Source: Actinomycetospora sp. NBRC 106375 (GTDB lineage Bacteria > Actinomycetota > Actinomycetes > Mycobacteriales > Pseudonocardiaceae). From it: DNA of 52,854 nt. The DNA is taken from positions 1 to 52,854 of the forward strand of contig NZ_BSTS01000028.1 in NCBI RefSeq assembly GCF_030269665.1. Direction: 5' to 3'. Positions 38,643 through 46,748 of the stretch are shown here, in pieces. The notes below the pieces were generated by a model that was not told the DNA's origin, ran no database searches, and was given only the letters and a program-made list of their open reading frames with translations. A program made the translations under genes and the position numbers. Each line of letters begins with the position of its first letter. Within the stretch, counting starts at the first letter, position 1.

Positions 38643-40030
38643 CCACCGAGGCGCGGCCGCAGGCGGGCGGCGAGGCCCTCGACGACCGGGGGTTCCCCCG
38701 CTTCTGGGACGCCGAGCGCGAGACCCGCGATCCGGTCGAGCGCGACCGGATCGTGCTCGAGCGCATGCAGCACCAGCTGCACTACGCGTACAGCGAGCTC
38801 CCGTTCTACCGGCGCCACTACGACGCCCACGGGTTCCACCCCGACCAGGTGCGCTCGGTGGAGGACTTCACCACCAAGGTCCCGGTGATCACCAAGAAGA
38901 TGCTGATCGCCGACCAGCGCGAGCACCCGCCGTTCGGCAGCTACACGCCGCCGTTCGCCCCGGGGCAGATCGCCCGCATCCACGGCTCGTCGGGCACCTC
39001 CGGGACGCCGACGATGTACGCGGTCTCGAAGGGTGACTGGCAGCGCGCGGCCGACGTGCACGCCATGGCGCAGTGGTGCGCCGGCATCCGGCCCGACGAC
39101 CTCGTGCAGGTCGGCTTCCCGTTCGGGCTCTTCTTCGGCGGGTGGGGCGTCGTCCAGGGTGCCGAGCGCATCGGCGCCACGGTCTTCCCGCTCGGCGTCA
39201 CCGACTCCGAACGGCATCTCGAGCTGATCACGACCCTGGGCTCGACGGTCTTCAGCGCCACGCCCTCCTACTGCATCCACCTGCTCTCGGTCGCCGAGCG
39301 CCTCGGCCTCGACCTCGCCGCGAGCAGCGTCCGCCGGATCCTGGTGGGCGGGGAGCCCGGGGGCAGCCTCCCGGGCACCCGCAAGATCATCGAGGAGGGC
39401 TGGGGCGCGATCGCGAGCGACGCGGGCTCCACCTCGGAGATGTACCCGTTCCAGACCAGCGTCGGCTGCGAGGCCGGGACCGGCACCCACCTCATCACCG
39501 ACGAGGTGTTCACCGAGGTCGTCGCGGCCGACGACCCGGGCGCCCCGATCCCCGTCGGCGACCGCGGCGCCGTCGTCTACACGCACCTCTGGCGCGCGTC
39601 GCAGCCCATGATCCGGTTCGCTCCCGGCGACGAGACGTACCTCGCGACCGACCCCTGCCCGTGCGGACGCACCTACCCGCGCCTGCCGGAGGGGATCCTC
39701 GGCCGCCTCGACGACATGCTCGTGATCCGCGGCGCGAACGTGTTCCCCAGCGCCGTCGAGACCGGCCTGCGCACCGTCCCGGAGCTCGGACCCGAGTTCC
39801 GCATCCGGGTGGGCAAGATCGGCGCCCTCGACGAGATGACGGTCGAGGCCGAGCTGACGCCACGCGCGTCGGGCGAGCTGCGGGACCGGGAGGAGCTGGT
39901 CCGCCGCATCGAGGACGCCCTGCGCCGCAGCCTCCAGATCCGGGTGCCGGTGTCCCTGCTCGAGCCCGGGACCCTGCCGGAGACCACGTTCAAGGCCCGC
40001 CGGGTCGTGGACGAACGACCGCGGGCCTGA
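38639..40030 (+). CDS. PaaK-like phenylacetate-CoA ligase family protein
   Basis: 463 residues from GTG 38639. HHARACTERISTIC N-terminal helices precede LPFYRRHYDAHGF, the family's entry motif. The ATP loop is IHGSSGTSGTPTMYAVS. GGEPGGSLPGTRK and SDAGSTSEMYPFQTSVGCEA correspond to the A3-A5 region, GRLDDMLVIRGANVFPSAVE is the hinge/A8 motif, and the conserved lysine near the end sits in ETTFKARRV. The C-terminal AMP-binding_C_2 domain is present. It makes an aryl- or alicyclic-acyl-CoA from a free acid. Together with the class I synthetase of the minus-strand operon the cluster has two unrelated CoA-activating steps. Confidence 0.9.
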   Translation: MTTEARPQAGGEALDDRGFPRFWDAERETRDPVERDRIVLERMQHQLHYAYSELPFYRRHYDAHGFHPDQVRSVEDFTTKVPVITKKMLIADQREHPPFGSYTPPFAPGQIARIHGSSGTSGTPTMYAVSKGDWQRAADVHAMAQWCAGIRPDDLVQVGFPFGLFFGGWGVVQGAERIGATVFPLGVTDSERHLELITTLGSTVFSATPSYCIHLLSVAERLGLDLAASSVRRILVGGEPGGSLPGTRKIIEEGWGAIASDAGSTSEMYPFQTSVGCEAGTGTHLITDEVFTEVVAADDPGAPIPVGDRGAVVYTHLWRASQPMIRFAPGDETYLATDPCPCGRTYPRLPEGILGRLDDMLVIRGANVFPSAVETGLRTVPELGPEFRIRVGKIGALDEMTVEAELTPRASGELRDREELVRRIEDALRRSLQIRVPVSLLEPGTLPETTFKARRVVDERPRA

Positions 40031-40050
40031 CCCGCAGAGAGGCCCGATCC

Positions 40051-40359
40051 GTGATCGTCTCGCTGTCCGCCACCTCGGCCGACGTGGTCGAGGCCGACGA
40101 CTGCACCCGGCTCCACGTCGCGACCTCCCTGTCCTCCGGCACCGCGGACGCCGCGCTGCGGGCATCGGGGATCGGGCGTCTCGACCCCGGCGGGGAGGCC
40201 CTCCTCGACCTGGAGACCCTGCGGACCCGTGCCCGTGCCGACGCCCGGGAGCCCGGCTGGGACGAGAAGTGGTCGAAGATGATCGACTACGCGCGGGGCA
40301 AGGGCTGGGTCACCGACGCCGCCGTCCGGGCCCACGTCGAGTACGGGGCGTCCGCGTGA
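40051..40359 (+). CDS. Conserved-looking 102-aa protein of unknown function
   Basis: 102 residues from GTG 40051, 20 bp after the ligase stop, with GAGAGG upstream. The C-terminal half is the more protein-like: GWDEKWSKMIDYARGKGWVT followed by DAAVRAHVEYG, with several aromatic and charged residues. The N-terminal 50 residues are threonine/alanine-rich strands (SLSATSADVVEADD). No motif I recognise. Placement in the operon and overlap with the following small frame (GTGA) argue that it is translated and linked to the CoA ligase. Confidence 0.65.
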   Translation: MIVSLSATSADVVEADDCTRLHVATSLSSGTADAALRASGIGRLDPGGEALLDLETLRTRARADAREPGWDEKWSKMIDYARGKGWVTDAAVRAHVEYGASA

Positions 40360-40487
40360 CCGCGACGATGACGCCGGGCCCGGAGAGGATCCGGGTCCCC
40401 CTGGCCGGGGACGACCTGCGCCAGGTCTACGGCCACGGCCCGCTGGTGTTCCACCGCAGCGCGCTCCACCCGTGGACGGGCGCCTGA
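40356..40487 (+). CDS. Coupled 43-aa micropeptide
   Basis: GTG 40356 overlaps the previous TGA (GTGA) and the frame runs 43 codons to TGA 40485-40487. The sequence has a plausible fold-like pattern: PERIRVPLAGDDLRQVYGHG followed by PLVFHRSALHPW. The stop is directly adjacent (0 bp) to the stop of the convergent DUF3237 gene. It could be a genuine small protein or the decayed start of a larger gene. The codon bias matches its neighbours. Confidence 0.45.
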   Translation: MTATMTPGPERIRVPLAGDDLRQVYGHGPLVFHRSALHPWTGA

Positions 40488-40913
40488 TCAGGAGGGCGGG
40501 ACGACCTCGCTGAGGTCGTAGACGAGGTCGAAGCCGACGCGATGGCCGAGGCCGACGGCCTGCACCGTGTTCAGCCAGGCGTAGCGCGGATCGGCGGTCT
40601 CGAAGGTCGGGGCGACGACGAGGTCGACCGGGACGCCGTCGGCGAGCCGGGCGCGCCCGCCGTAGCGCATGAAGATCACGGCGTCGTCGTCGGTGCGGAA
40701 AGCCATGCGGGCGTCGACGTGGCAGGTGCCGTCGGGGGCGACGGTCATCCAGTCGTGCCCGGCGTGGCCCTGCTGGCGCGCGCGGACGCGGTCGCCGTCC
40801 CAGACGCACTCGCCGACCTCGCCGAGGACACGGCGCCCGGCGGGCAGGCCGTCCTCGACGAGCCGCTCGCGCACGGTGATGGTCAGGGTCCCCAGGGGGC
40901 GGCTCTCGAGCAC
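40488..40913 (-). CDS. DUF3237 family protein
   Basis: 141 residues from GTG 40913, chosen for the GGGAG 8 bases upstream; the open frame continues further but runs into the VOC gene promoter. Family features: an N-terminal LGTLTITV strand, PAGRRVLGEV, DWMTVAPDGTCHVDARMAFR, IFMRYGGRA, then APTFETADPRYAWLNTVQAV with the closing GLGHRVGFDLVYDLSEV. DUF3237 proteins form a beta-barrel and often sit in aromatic or terpenoid catabolism clusters; the activity is undefined. It is the only minus-strand gene within this plus-strand stretch. Confidence 0.88.
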   Translation of the reverse strand: MLESRPLGTLTITVRERLVEDGLPAGRRVLGEVGECVWDGDRVRARQQGHAGHDWMTVAPDGTCHVDARMAFRTDDDAVIFMRYGGRARLADGVPVDLVVAPTFETADPRYAWLNTVQAVGLGHRVGFDLVYDLSEVVPPS

Positions 40914-40964
40914 GGTGGTTCTCCCATCACGCAGAGAAGGGTTCCGACTCCCGGAATGTGTCCC

Positions 40965-40970
40965 TAGTCT
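40965..40970 (+). promoter_or_regulatory. -10 element of a leaderless promoter for the VOC gene
   Basis: TAGTCT ends 7 bp before the ATG at 40978, so the VOC-SnoaL-hydrolase transcript is probably leaderless and separate from the upstream operon. Confidence 0.45.
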
Positions 40971-40977
40971 CGGTGGG

Positions 40978-41544
40978 ATGGGTAGTGCCAACAGCGAGTT
41001 CGACTTCCAGGGCATCCACCACCTCGCGCTCGTGTGCTCCGACATGGCGCGCACCGTCGAGTTCTACAGCGGCGTGCTGGGCATGCCGCTGGTCAAGACG
41101 ATCGAGCTGCCGGGCGGACGGGGCCAGCACTTCTTCTTCGACTGCGGTGGCGGGGACTGCCTGGCGTTCTTCTGGTTCCCGCACGCGCCCGACGCGGTGC
41201 CGGGGATCTCCGCGCCGGCGGGGCGTCCGGGCGAGGTCGACCTGGCCAACGCCGTGGGCGCGATGAACCACGTGTCGTTCACGGTGCCGGAGGCCAAGTT
41301 CCTCGAGTACTACGAGAAGCTGCAGGCCAAGGGCGTCGACTGCACGCCGATCCTCGACCACGACGACAGCCCGCGCGGGGTCGCCGAGTCGTTCCACGAG
41401 GGCGTGTTCGTCCGGTCGTTCTACTTCACCGACCCCGACGGCGCGCTGCTCGAGTTCGCCTGCTGGACGCGGACGTTCGGCCCCGGCGACGTCGCGCACG
41501 TGCCGCGCACGGCCGCCGAGCGCGTCGTGCCGGCGTCTCTGTGA
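40978..41544 (+). CDS. VOC family (glyoxalase/extradiol dioxygenase-like) protein
   Basis: 188 residues from ATG 40978. Two beta-alpha-beta-beta-beta modules are visible: FQGIHHLALVCSDMARTVEF and YSGVLGMPLVKTIELPGGRG for the first, AMNHVSFTVPEAKFLEYYEK with SFYFTDPDGALLEFACW for the second. Candidate metal ligands are H14 or H15, the histidine in MNHVSF and the glutamate in LLEFACW. The family includes extradiol dioxygenases, isomerases and lyases. It is first of three coupled genes (GTGA overlaps) beside the catabolic cluster. Confidence 0.9.
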   Translation: MGSANSEFDFQGIHHLALVCSDMARTVEFYSGVLGMPLVKTIELPGGRGQHFFFDCGGGDCLAFFWFPHAPDAVPGISAPAGRPGEVDLANAVGAMNHVSFTVPEAKFLEYYEKLQAKGVDCTPILDHDDSPRGVAESFHEGVFVRSFYFTDPDGALLEFACWTRTFGPGDVAHVPRTAAERVVPASL

Positions 41545-41933
41545 GCACTCCGGCCGAGAACGTCGTCGCCCGCTTCTTCGCCGCGCTGGAGGCCGGCGAC
41601 TTCGCGACGGTGGAGGCGCTCTACCACCCGGACGCCGTCATGTGGCTCAACGACGGCACCGAGCGCGGCGTGGCCGGCACGCTCGCCGTGCTGCAGGGCC
41701 TCCACGCGGTCGTCGACGGCTTCCGCTACGAGGTCGCCCGCCGGCACGTGGTCGACGGCGGCGTCGTTCAGCAGCACGCGCTGTGCGGGCGCCTGCCCGA
41801 CGGCACCGAGGTCCGCATGCCCGCGGCGATGTACCTGGAGATCGCCGACGGGCGGGTGCGCCGCATCGAGGAGTACCTGGACTCCGCCCACGCCGCGCCC
41901 ATCCGGGCGGCGCGGGGCGCGCTCGCGTCGTGA
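41541..41933 (+). CDS. SnoaL-like/NTF2-fold protein
   Basis: 130 residues from GTG 41541, overlapping the VOC stop. ENVVARFFAALEAGDFATVE and ALYHPDAVMWLNDG open the cone-shaped NTF2 fold; RMPAAMYLEIADGRVRRIEE and YLDSAHAAPI close it. Such proteins act as isomerases, hydratases or cyclases in catabolism of cyclic substrates (delta5-3-ketosteroid isomerase, limonene epoxide hydrolase and SnoaL share this fold). An epoxide hydrolase role next to a monooxygenase is a possibility. Confidence 0.85.
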   Translation: MSTPAENVVARFFAALEAGDFATVEALYHPDAVMWLNDGTERGVAGTLAVLQGLHAVVDGFRYEVARRHVVDGGVVQQHALCGRLPDGTEVRMPAAMYLEIADGRVRRIEEYLDSAHAAPIRAARGALAS

Positions 41934-43072
41934 CCGGTGGCGCCGTGACCAGCACCGTCCCGGCCGGTGTCGAGCGGGACTTCGTCTCCGCCGTCTCGCC
42001 GCTGGCCCCGCGGGCGGGCGCCGGTGGTCATCCCTGTCAGGGGCTCTACCACCACCCCGCGGGATTCCGTCCGCGCGTGGCGGTCGTCGCCGCGCACTAC
42101 GACGTGGACTTCGCCGAGCACTACCTCGCGCCCTACCTGGCGGCCCGCGGCTACGGGTTCCTGGGGTGGAACACCCGCTTCCGCGGCAACGGCATGCACT
42201 TCCTGCTCGACCACGCGGTCGCCGAGATCGGGGTCGGCGTCCGCTGGCTGCGCGAGGAGGCCGGGGTCGAGCAGGTCGTGCTGCTGGGCAACTCCGGCGG
42301 CGGCTCGCTGATGGCGGCCTACCAGGCCCAGGCCGTGGCCGGGACGGTCACGTCGTCCTCGCTCGCCGCGGCGGACGCGATCGGCGACCTGCCGCCGGGG
42401 GACCTGTTCGTCTCCCTGGCCGCGCACACCGGACGTCCCGAGGTCCTCACCGCGTGGATGGACGCCTCGGTCATCGACGAGACCGATCCGGCCGCCTGCG
42501 ACCCGTCGCTCGATCCCTACGACCCCGCCCACGGCCCGCCGTTCGACGAGGAGTTCCAGGCGCGCTACCGGCAGGCCCAGCGCGCCCGCAACCACCGTGT
42601 CACGGCGTGGGTCAAGGCCGAGCTGGGCCGGCTGAGGTCCACGCGCGCCGACGACCGCCTCTTCACCCTGTACCGCACCTGGGCCGATCTCCGCATGATC
42701 GACCCGTCGATCGAGCCCTCGGAGCGGCGGCCCACGTGGTGCTACCGGGGTGACCCGCAGGCCGCGAACTACGGCGTCCACGGGATCGCGATGGTCTCGA
42801 CGCTGCGGTCGTGGCTGTCGATGTGGAGTCTCGAGACCTCCGAGTGCCAGGCGGCGCGGCACCTCCCGCACGTCACGGTGCCGTCGCTGGTGATCCAGGC
42901 CCGGGGCGACACCGGCGTCTTCCCCGGCGACGCCCGCGCGATGCTCGAGGGCCTCGGCGCCGACGACCGGCGGGTCGTCTCCCTGACCGGCGACCACTAC
43001 TTCCTGAGTCCCGGCGGCGCCCGCGACGAGGTCGCCGACGTGATCGCGGAGTGGCTCGGCGCCCGCCGCTGA
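41930..43072 (+). CDS. Alpha/beta hydrolase
   Basis: 380 residues from GTG 41930, overlapping the SnoaL stop; a second GTG 15 bp later is an alternative. VAVVAAHYDVDFAEHYLAPY and LAARGYGFLGWNTRFRG open the core, the elbow is LLGNSGGGSLM with S122, a long helical cap follows, and VPSLVIQARGDTGVFPGDAR plus LTGDHYFLSPGG supply the acid and the histidine. The large cap resembles hydrolases of bulky lactones or esters. It is the last gene of the three-gene unit and could open a Baeyer-Villiger lactone product. Confidence 0.87.
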   Translation: MTGGAVTSTVPAGVERDFVSAVSPLAPRAGAGGHPCQGLYHHPAGFRPRVAVVAAHYDVDFAEHYLAPYLAARGYGFLGWNTRFRGNGMHFLLDHAVAEIGVGVRWLREEAGVEQVVLLGNSGGGSLMAAYQAQAVAGTVTSSSLAAADAIGDLPPGDLFVSLAAHTGRPEVLTAWMDASVIDETDPAACDPSLDPYDPAHGPPFDEEFQARYRQAQRARNHRVTAWVKAELGRLRSTRADDRLFTLYRTWADLRMIDPSIEPSERRPTWCYRGDPQAANYGVHGIAMVSTLRSWLSMWSLETSECQAARHLPHVTVPSLVIQARGDTGVFPGDARAMLEGLGADDRRVVSLTGDHYFLSPGGARDEVADVIAEWLGARR

Positions 43073-43093
43073 CGGGCCTCACCCGGTCGCGCC

Positions 43094-43960
43094 TCACTCC
43101 GTCCCGACGAGCACCGGCCAGCCGACGCCCTCGGCCTGGAGGGTCTCGCAGTCGGCGGTGGTCGGCCGGGGGAGCGGGCGGGTCCCGAGGCCCCGCAGGA
43201 CGAGGCCGATCACCAGCCGGGAACCGGGCAGCGACGAGTGCTGCGTGCTCGCCGAGGGGCAGATCGACTGCACCCGGATCGCGGTGATGCCGGGCAGTAC
43301 CGCGGAGTCGGGGGGATCGACGACCTCGTCGGCGTCGGTCCACACCGACAGCCAGGGGATCGACGGGCGCGGGCCGGCGGCGAGCTCGGTGAGCAGGGCG
43401 CTGCCGGGTACGAGCTGGTGGCACGCCTCCCGGCAGGACTCGGGCGTCAGCGCCGTGGCCGCGGCGGCGATCGCCGTCCCGCGCAGCGGCGACCCGAGGG
43501 TGACGAGCCGGCGCACGGCCGGCGCCGTCCGCCCCGTCCGCAGGTACTGCCACGCCGCCACCCCACCCGCGGAGTAGCCGACGAGATCGACCGTCGACGC
43601 CCCGTGGCGCAGCAGCGCGCGGACGGCGTCGTCGATCGCGGCGGCCTGACCGCGCAGGTCTCCGGTGCCGTCCGCCGGCATCGTCATGACGCGGCTCGGG
43701 CGCCCGACGACCCGCAGCCGGGCGGCCAACCCCTCGAGCACGCCGCGGGGGCTCCCGTGGCCGGGGATCAGCAGGACGGTGCCTTTGTCGGACGGGTCCG
43801 CGGTGGGCGGCACGCCCCACTCGCGGGCCACGGCGTGGGCGACGACGCCGGTGGTGGCGAGCAGGACGGCGGTGAGCACGACGAGGAACAGCCGGCGGCG
43901 GGGGGAGCGGTCGGAGAACGGCGCCCAGCGGGGCCACCCGGTGCTCGACGGTCGGCGCAT
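43094..43960 (-). CDS. Membrane-anchored lipase-like alpha/beta hydrolase
   Basis: 288 residues from ATG 43960. A basic N-terminus and one hydrophobic segment (LFLVVLTAVLLATTGVVAHA, 24-43) suggest export with retention in the membrane or cleavage after AHA. The outer domain has VLLIPGHGSPRG, the elbow VDLVGYSAGGVAA with S130, VTLGSPLRGTAIAAAA as in triacylglycerol lipases, and H in STQHSSLPGS as the probable catalytic base. Four cysteines in the second half could form disulphides. It converges with the hydrolase at 41930. Confidence 0.85.
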   Translation of the reverse strand: MRRPSSTGWPRWAPFSDRSPRRRLFLVVLTAVLLATTGVVAHAVAREWGVPPTADPSDKGTVLLIPGHGSPRGVLEGLAARLRVVGRPSRVMTMPADGTGDLRGQAAAIDDAVRALLRHGASTVDLVGYSAGGVAAWQYLRTGRTAPAVRRLVTLGSPLRGTAIAAAATALTPESCREACHQLVPGSALLTELAAGPRPSIPWLSVWTDADEVVDPPDSAVLPGITAIRVQSICPSASTQHSSLPGSRLVIGLVLRGLGTRPLPRPTTADCETLQAEGVGWPVLVGTE

Positions 43961-44044
43961 GCGGACTCCCGCGCCGCGCGGTCCTCCGGCGAGCCCACCT
44001 GCGGCCGGTCCGAGTATTCGCCGATCCGGGGGCCGGGACGAGCC

Positions 44045-44299
44045 CTATCGCGGACTGGGCCAGAGCACCGGACCCGGCGCGGGCCGCCCGAAGTGCGAGA
44101 CGGAGTCGTGGGTCGCCCCCGTCAGCACGTGCGTCGCGAGGTGCGGGATCAGCGTGTCGACGTCGGTGGTGAACTGGCGGCCGAACGTCGCGTAGGCCGA
44201 GAGCTCGCGGTGGATCAGCTCGCCGACGGGTCCCGGATAGCGTCGCAGGGCCAGGTCGGCGGCGGCGCGGAACCGGTCCTGCTCCGACACCGCCGTCAC
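44045..44299 (-). CDS. 84-aa protein of unknown function
   Basis: 84 residues from GTG 44299, which overlaps the stop of the upstream 100-aa gene (GTGA). RFRAAADLALRRYPGPVGEL followed by IHRELSAYATFG is helical, and the rest is short with several histidines. No family recognised. The coupling and codon bias suggest a real small gene working with its partner. Confidence 0.6.
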   Translation of the reverse strand: MTAVSEQDRFRAAADLALRRYPGPVGELIHRELSAYATFGRQFTTDVDTLIPHLATHVLTGATHDSVSHFGRPAPGPVLWPSPR

Positions 44300-44598
44300 A
44301 CCTCGGTCTTGAGCACGCAGATCGCGAGGTGGGCGTCCTCGACGACGTCGCGTGCGCCCCCGCCCAGCCCCGTCTCCGCCGCCGCGGCCACGCGGGCACT
44401 GTCCGCGGCCTGCTCGAGCTCGATCACGGCGTCCCGCGAGGCACCGTCCGATGCCGCTGTGGCCTTGGCGGCCTTCGCGTCGAATTCCCGGACCACGGCG
44501 ACCAGCACCGGCGACGCACCGGAGTCCTCGGTCACGGCCGTGAGGGCGGCGGCGGTCTTCTGCTTGACCTCGTCGAGGCGGCTCAGGACATCGATCAT
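44296..44598 (-). CDS. 100-aa alanine-rich helical protein of unknown function
   Basis: 100 residues from ATG 44598. The sequence is almost entirely helical with heptad-like spacing (MIDVLSRLDEVKQKTAAALT; VIELEQAADSARVAAAAETG) and ends DAHLAICVLKTEV. It could be a coiled-coil or four-helix partner. The pair with the 84-aa gene lies between a lipase-like gene and the LuxR ATPase. No recognised family. Confidence 0.65.
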   Translation of the reverse strand: MIDVLSRLDEVKQKTAAALTAVTEDSGASPVLVAVVREFDAKAAKATAASDGASRDAVIELEQAADSARVAAAAETGLGGGARDVVEDAHLAICVLKTEV

Positions 44599-44672
44599 GG
44601 TGGCGGCTCCGGCATCGGGCGTTCGGGACACCTCGACGCTAGGAACGAGGCGGCCACCCCCGCATCGGGCGA

Positions 44673-46580
44673 TCACCCCATCCCGAGCAGCCCGTGCTCG
44701 GCGGCGTACCGGGCGGCCTGCGCGCGGGTGTGCACGTCGAGCTTCGTGAAGATGTTCTCGACGTGACGACCCGCGGTCTTCTCGCTGATGACGAGCCGCG
44801 CACCGATGGCGCGGTTGGAGAGCCCGTCGGCGATCAGCCCGAGCACCTGCCGCTCGCGGCCGGAGAGGAGGGACCCGGTCGCCGAGTCCGTCTCGGTGTC
44901 GACCAGACCGGCCAGCCAGCCGTCCACACTGCCGGGCCCGAAGTCCAGCCAGACCGGCTGGTGGGCCGCTCCGTCGACCTCGACCGCGGCACCGGCCGGG
45001 GCGAACCCGAGCGGGAGGAAGATCGGGCCGAGCTGCGCCAGGTCGACGACGACCGAGTACAGGCGACGCAGGCGTGGGCGCCACTGCATGTAGGTGCGCT
45101 TGACGTCGAGCCAGCACGCCGAGACGGGCGCGGAGCGCAGCTCGCCCGTCTCCCGGCCGAGCCAGCGCCGCATCAGCAGGACCCGCTCGCCGGCCCCGGG
45201 CGGGTCCGCGGCCAGGTGCTCGAGCCAGCGCCGGGAGACGGGGTCGGCCTCGAGCAGCGCGGGGTCGAGGGAGCCGATCTCGGCGATCTGGACGAACGCG
45301 GCGACGGCGCCGTCGGGGCCGCGGGCGACCGCGAACGTCTCGGGGTGTGCCGCCCACCACCGGCCCAGGACGTCGGCGAGAGGCGCCGGCTCGTGTCGCG
45401 CGGCGATCTCGGCGATCGCCGCGCCGTCGTCGGGGCGTGCCGGCTCCACCACGTGGGTCGTTCGGGCGCTGGGGAAACAGGCGTCGCGGACGACCGGGTT
45501 GTCGATCAGGAACATGAGGTCCGCGGTCCGCTGCCAGAGGTCGTCGCCCGGACCCGGCGACCGATCGGCGAGGAACCGGGCGGCGCGGCGTCGGTGGTGG
45601 CGGCGCAGCTCGGGGTCGCGGAGCGCGAGCTCGTGGCCGACGGTGTCCCGCACGACGTCGTGGAGCACGAGCCCGTCGGGCGCACTCTCCACGAAGGGCA
45701 ACGTGCGCAGGCTCTCGTAGGCGGTGCGCGCGCGGTCGCCCAGCATCGCCGCGAGGAGCGGCTCGGTGATCCGTCGCGTCGTCGCCGCGGCCTCCAGAGC
45801 GGTCGTCGCGTCGAGCGAGAGCGTCTCGACGAACGTGGTGAGCAGACCCTCCGGGACGGGACCGCCCGCCGTGGCCGGCGATGCCGCGGCGTCCGACCCG
45901 TGGCGTGTCGCCTCCGCCGCGAGCTCGAGCGCCAGGGGATGACCGCGGGCGTAGTCGTTCACCCGGCGTACGTCCGTCTCGTCGAGCCCGCGCGACCGCA
46001 GCAGCTCGTGGGCCTCGCCGACCGACAGCGGACCGAGTCGCCGTTCCGCCACGCCGCCCGCCCAGCCCGGCGTGGTGTGCCAGCCGAGCGCCGGCCGGTC
46101 GCGACCGACGAGGACAGTGATCACCGAGTCCGGCAGGGCCGGCAGGAGGGTGTTCCGCAACCAGGCGTCCGCGAGCCCGAGGACCTCGTAGGTGTCGATC
46201 GCGACCACGTGACGGCGCGCGACGGCGAGGGCGGCGGCGATGCGGGCGATGGCGCCGGGCTGGGTCGGGGAGTCGGCGGGGGAAGGGTCGACCAGGCCGA
46301 GTGCCCGCGCGAGCGCTCCGCAGACGCCGTAGGGGGTCGGCTCGAGGTCGCGGCCGTCGAGGAGGGTGACGGCGATGTCGTCGGGGAGGTCCGCCAGCGC
46401 GGCGCGCAGGAGCCGGGTCTTGCCGATCCCGCCCGGACCGTGGACGAGGGCGACCAGGGGGGCCTCGCCGTCGTCGGGGCGACCCGCGAGGACGTCCCCG
46501 AGCGCGGCCAGCTCGGTGCCGCGTCCGACGAAGCTCTGGGTCGCCTTCTCGGCGATCCGATTCCCGATCGTGCGCGTCAT
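44673..46580 (-). CDS. ATP-binding LuxR family regulator with a GNAT-like domain before the DNA-binding domain
   Basis: 635 residues from ATG 46580. SFVGRGTELAALGDVLAG and Walker A GPGGIGKT (48-55) open the STAND ATPase; HVVAIDTYEVLGL is a Walker-B-like strand. Residues about 390-570 read differently from the usual TPR region: HVVEPARPDDGAAIAEIAAR, TFAVARGPDGAVAAFVQIAE and the strand-helix YSVVVDLAQLGPIFLPLGF look like an N-acetyltransferase fold, without a clear acetyl-CoA loop. The last 60 residues are a LuxR domain (LSGRERQVLGLIADGLSNRA, VISEKTAGRHVENIFTKL). The in-frame extension upstream to 46715 lacks homology. Confidence 0.85.
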   Translation of the reverse strand: MTRTIGNRIAEKATQSFVGRGTELAALGDVLAGRPDDGEAPLVALVHGPGGIGKTRLLRAALADLPDDIAVTLLDGRDLEPTPYGVCGALARALGLVDPSPADSPTQPGAIARIAAALAVARRHVVAIDTYEVLGLADAWLRNTLLPALPDSVITVLVGRDRPALGWHTTPGWAGGVAERRLGPLSVGEAHELLRSRGLDETDVRRVNDYARGHPLALELAAEATRHGSDAAASPATAGGPVPEGLLTTFVETLSLDATTALEAAATTRRITEPLLAAMLGDRARTAYESLRTLPFVESAPDGLVLHDVVRDTVGHELALRDPELRRHHRRRAARFLADRSPGPGDDLWQRTADLMFLIDNPVVRDACFPSARTTHVVEPARPDDGAAIAEIAARHEPAPLADVLGRWWAAHPETFAVARGPDGAVAAFVQIAEIGSLDPALLEADPVSRRWLEHLAADPPGAGERVLLMRRWLGRETGELRSAPVSACWLDVKRTYMQWRPRLRRLYSVVVDLAQLGPIFLPLGFAPAGAAVEVDGAAHQPVWLDFGPGSVDGWLAGLVDTETDSATGSLLSGRERQVLGLIADGLSNRAIGARLVISEKTAGRHVENIFTKLDVHTRAQAARYAAEHGLLGMG

Positions 46581-46748
46581 CGCGTCACCCCCACGCCGGT
46601 CCGACCTGGACGTATCGTGCCGCATCGTCACAGTTCGTCGACCGTTCGCCGCCCGATCCGCGCAGTCGGTGTGCACTTTCGGCGCAGTGCGTCGGATCGT
46701 GACCGCGGCGAGCACACGGAGGCCCGGGGCCGAGGGGCGTCGGCGGGG

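Noticed and set aside
43238..44749. Plus-strand open frame of 503 codons
   Set aside because: Antisense shadow of the lipase-like gene and small minus-strand genes.
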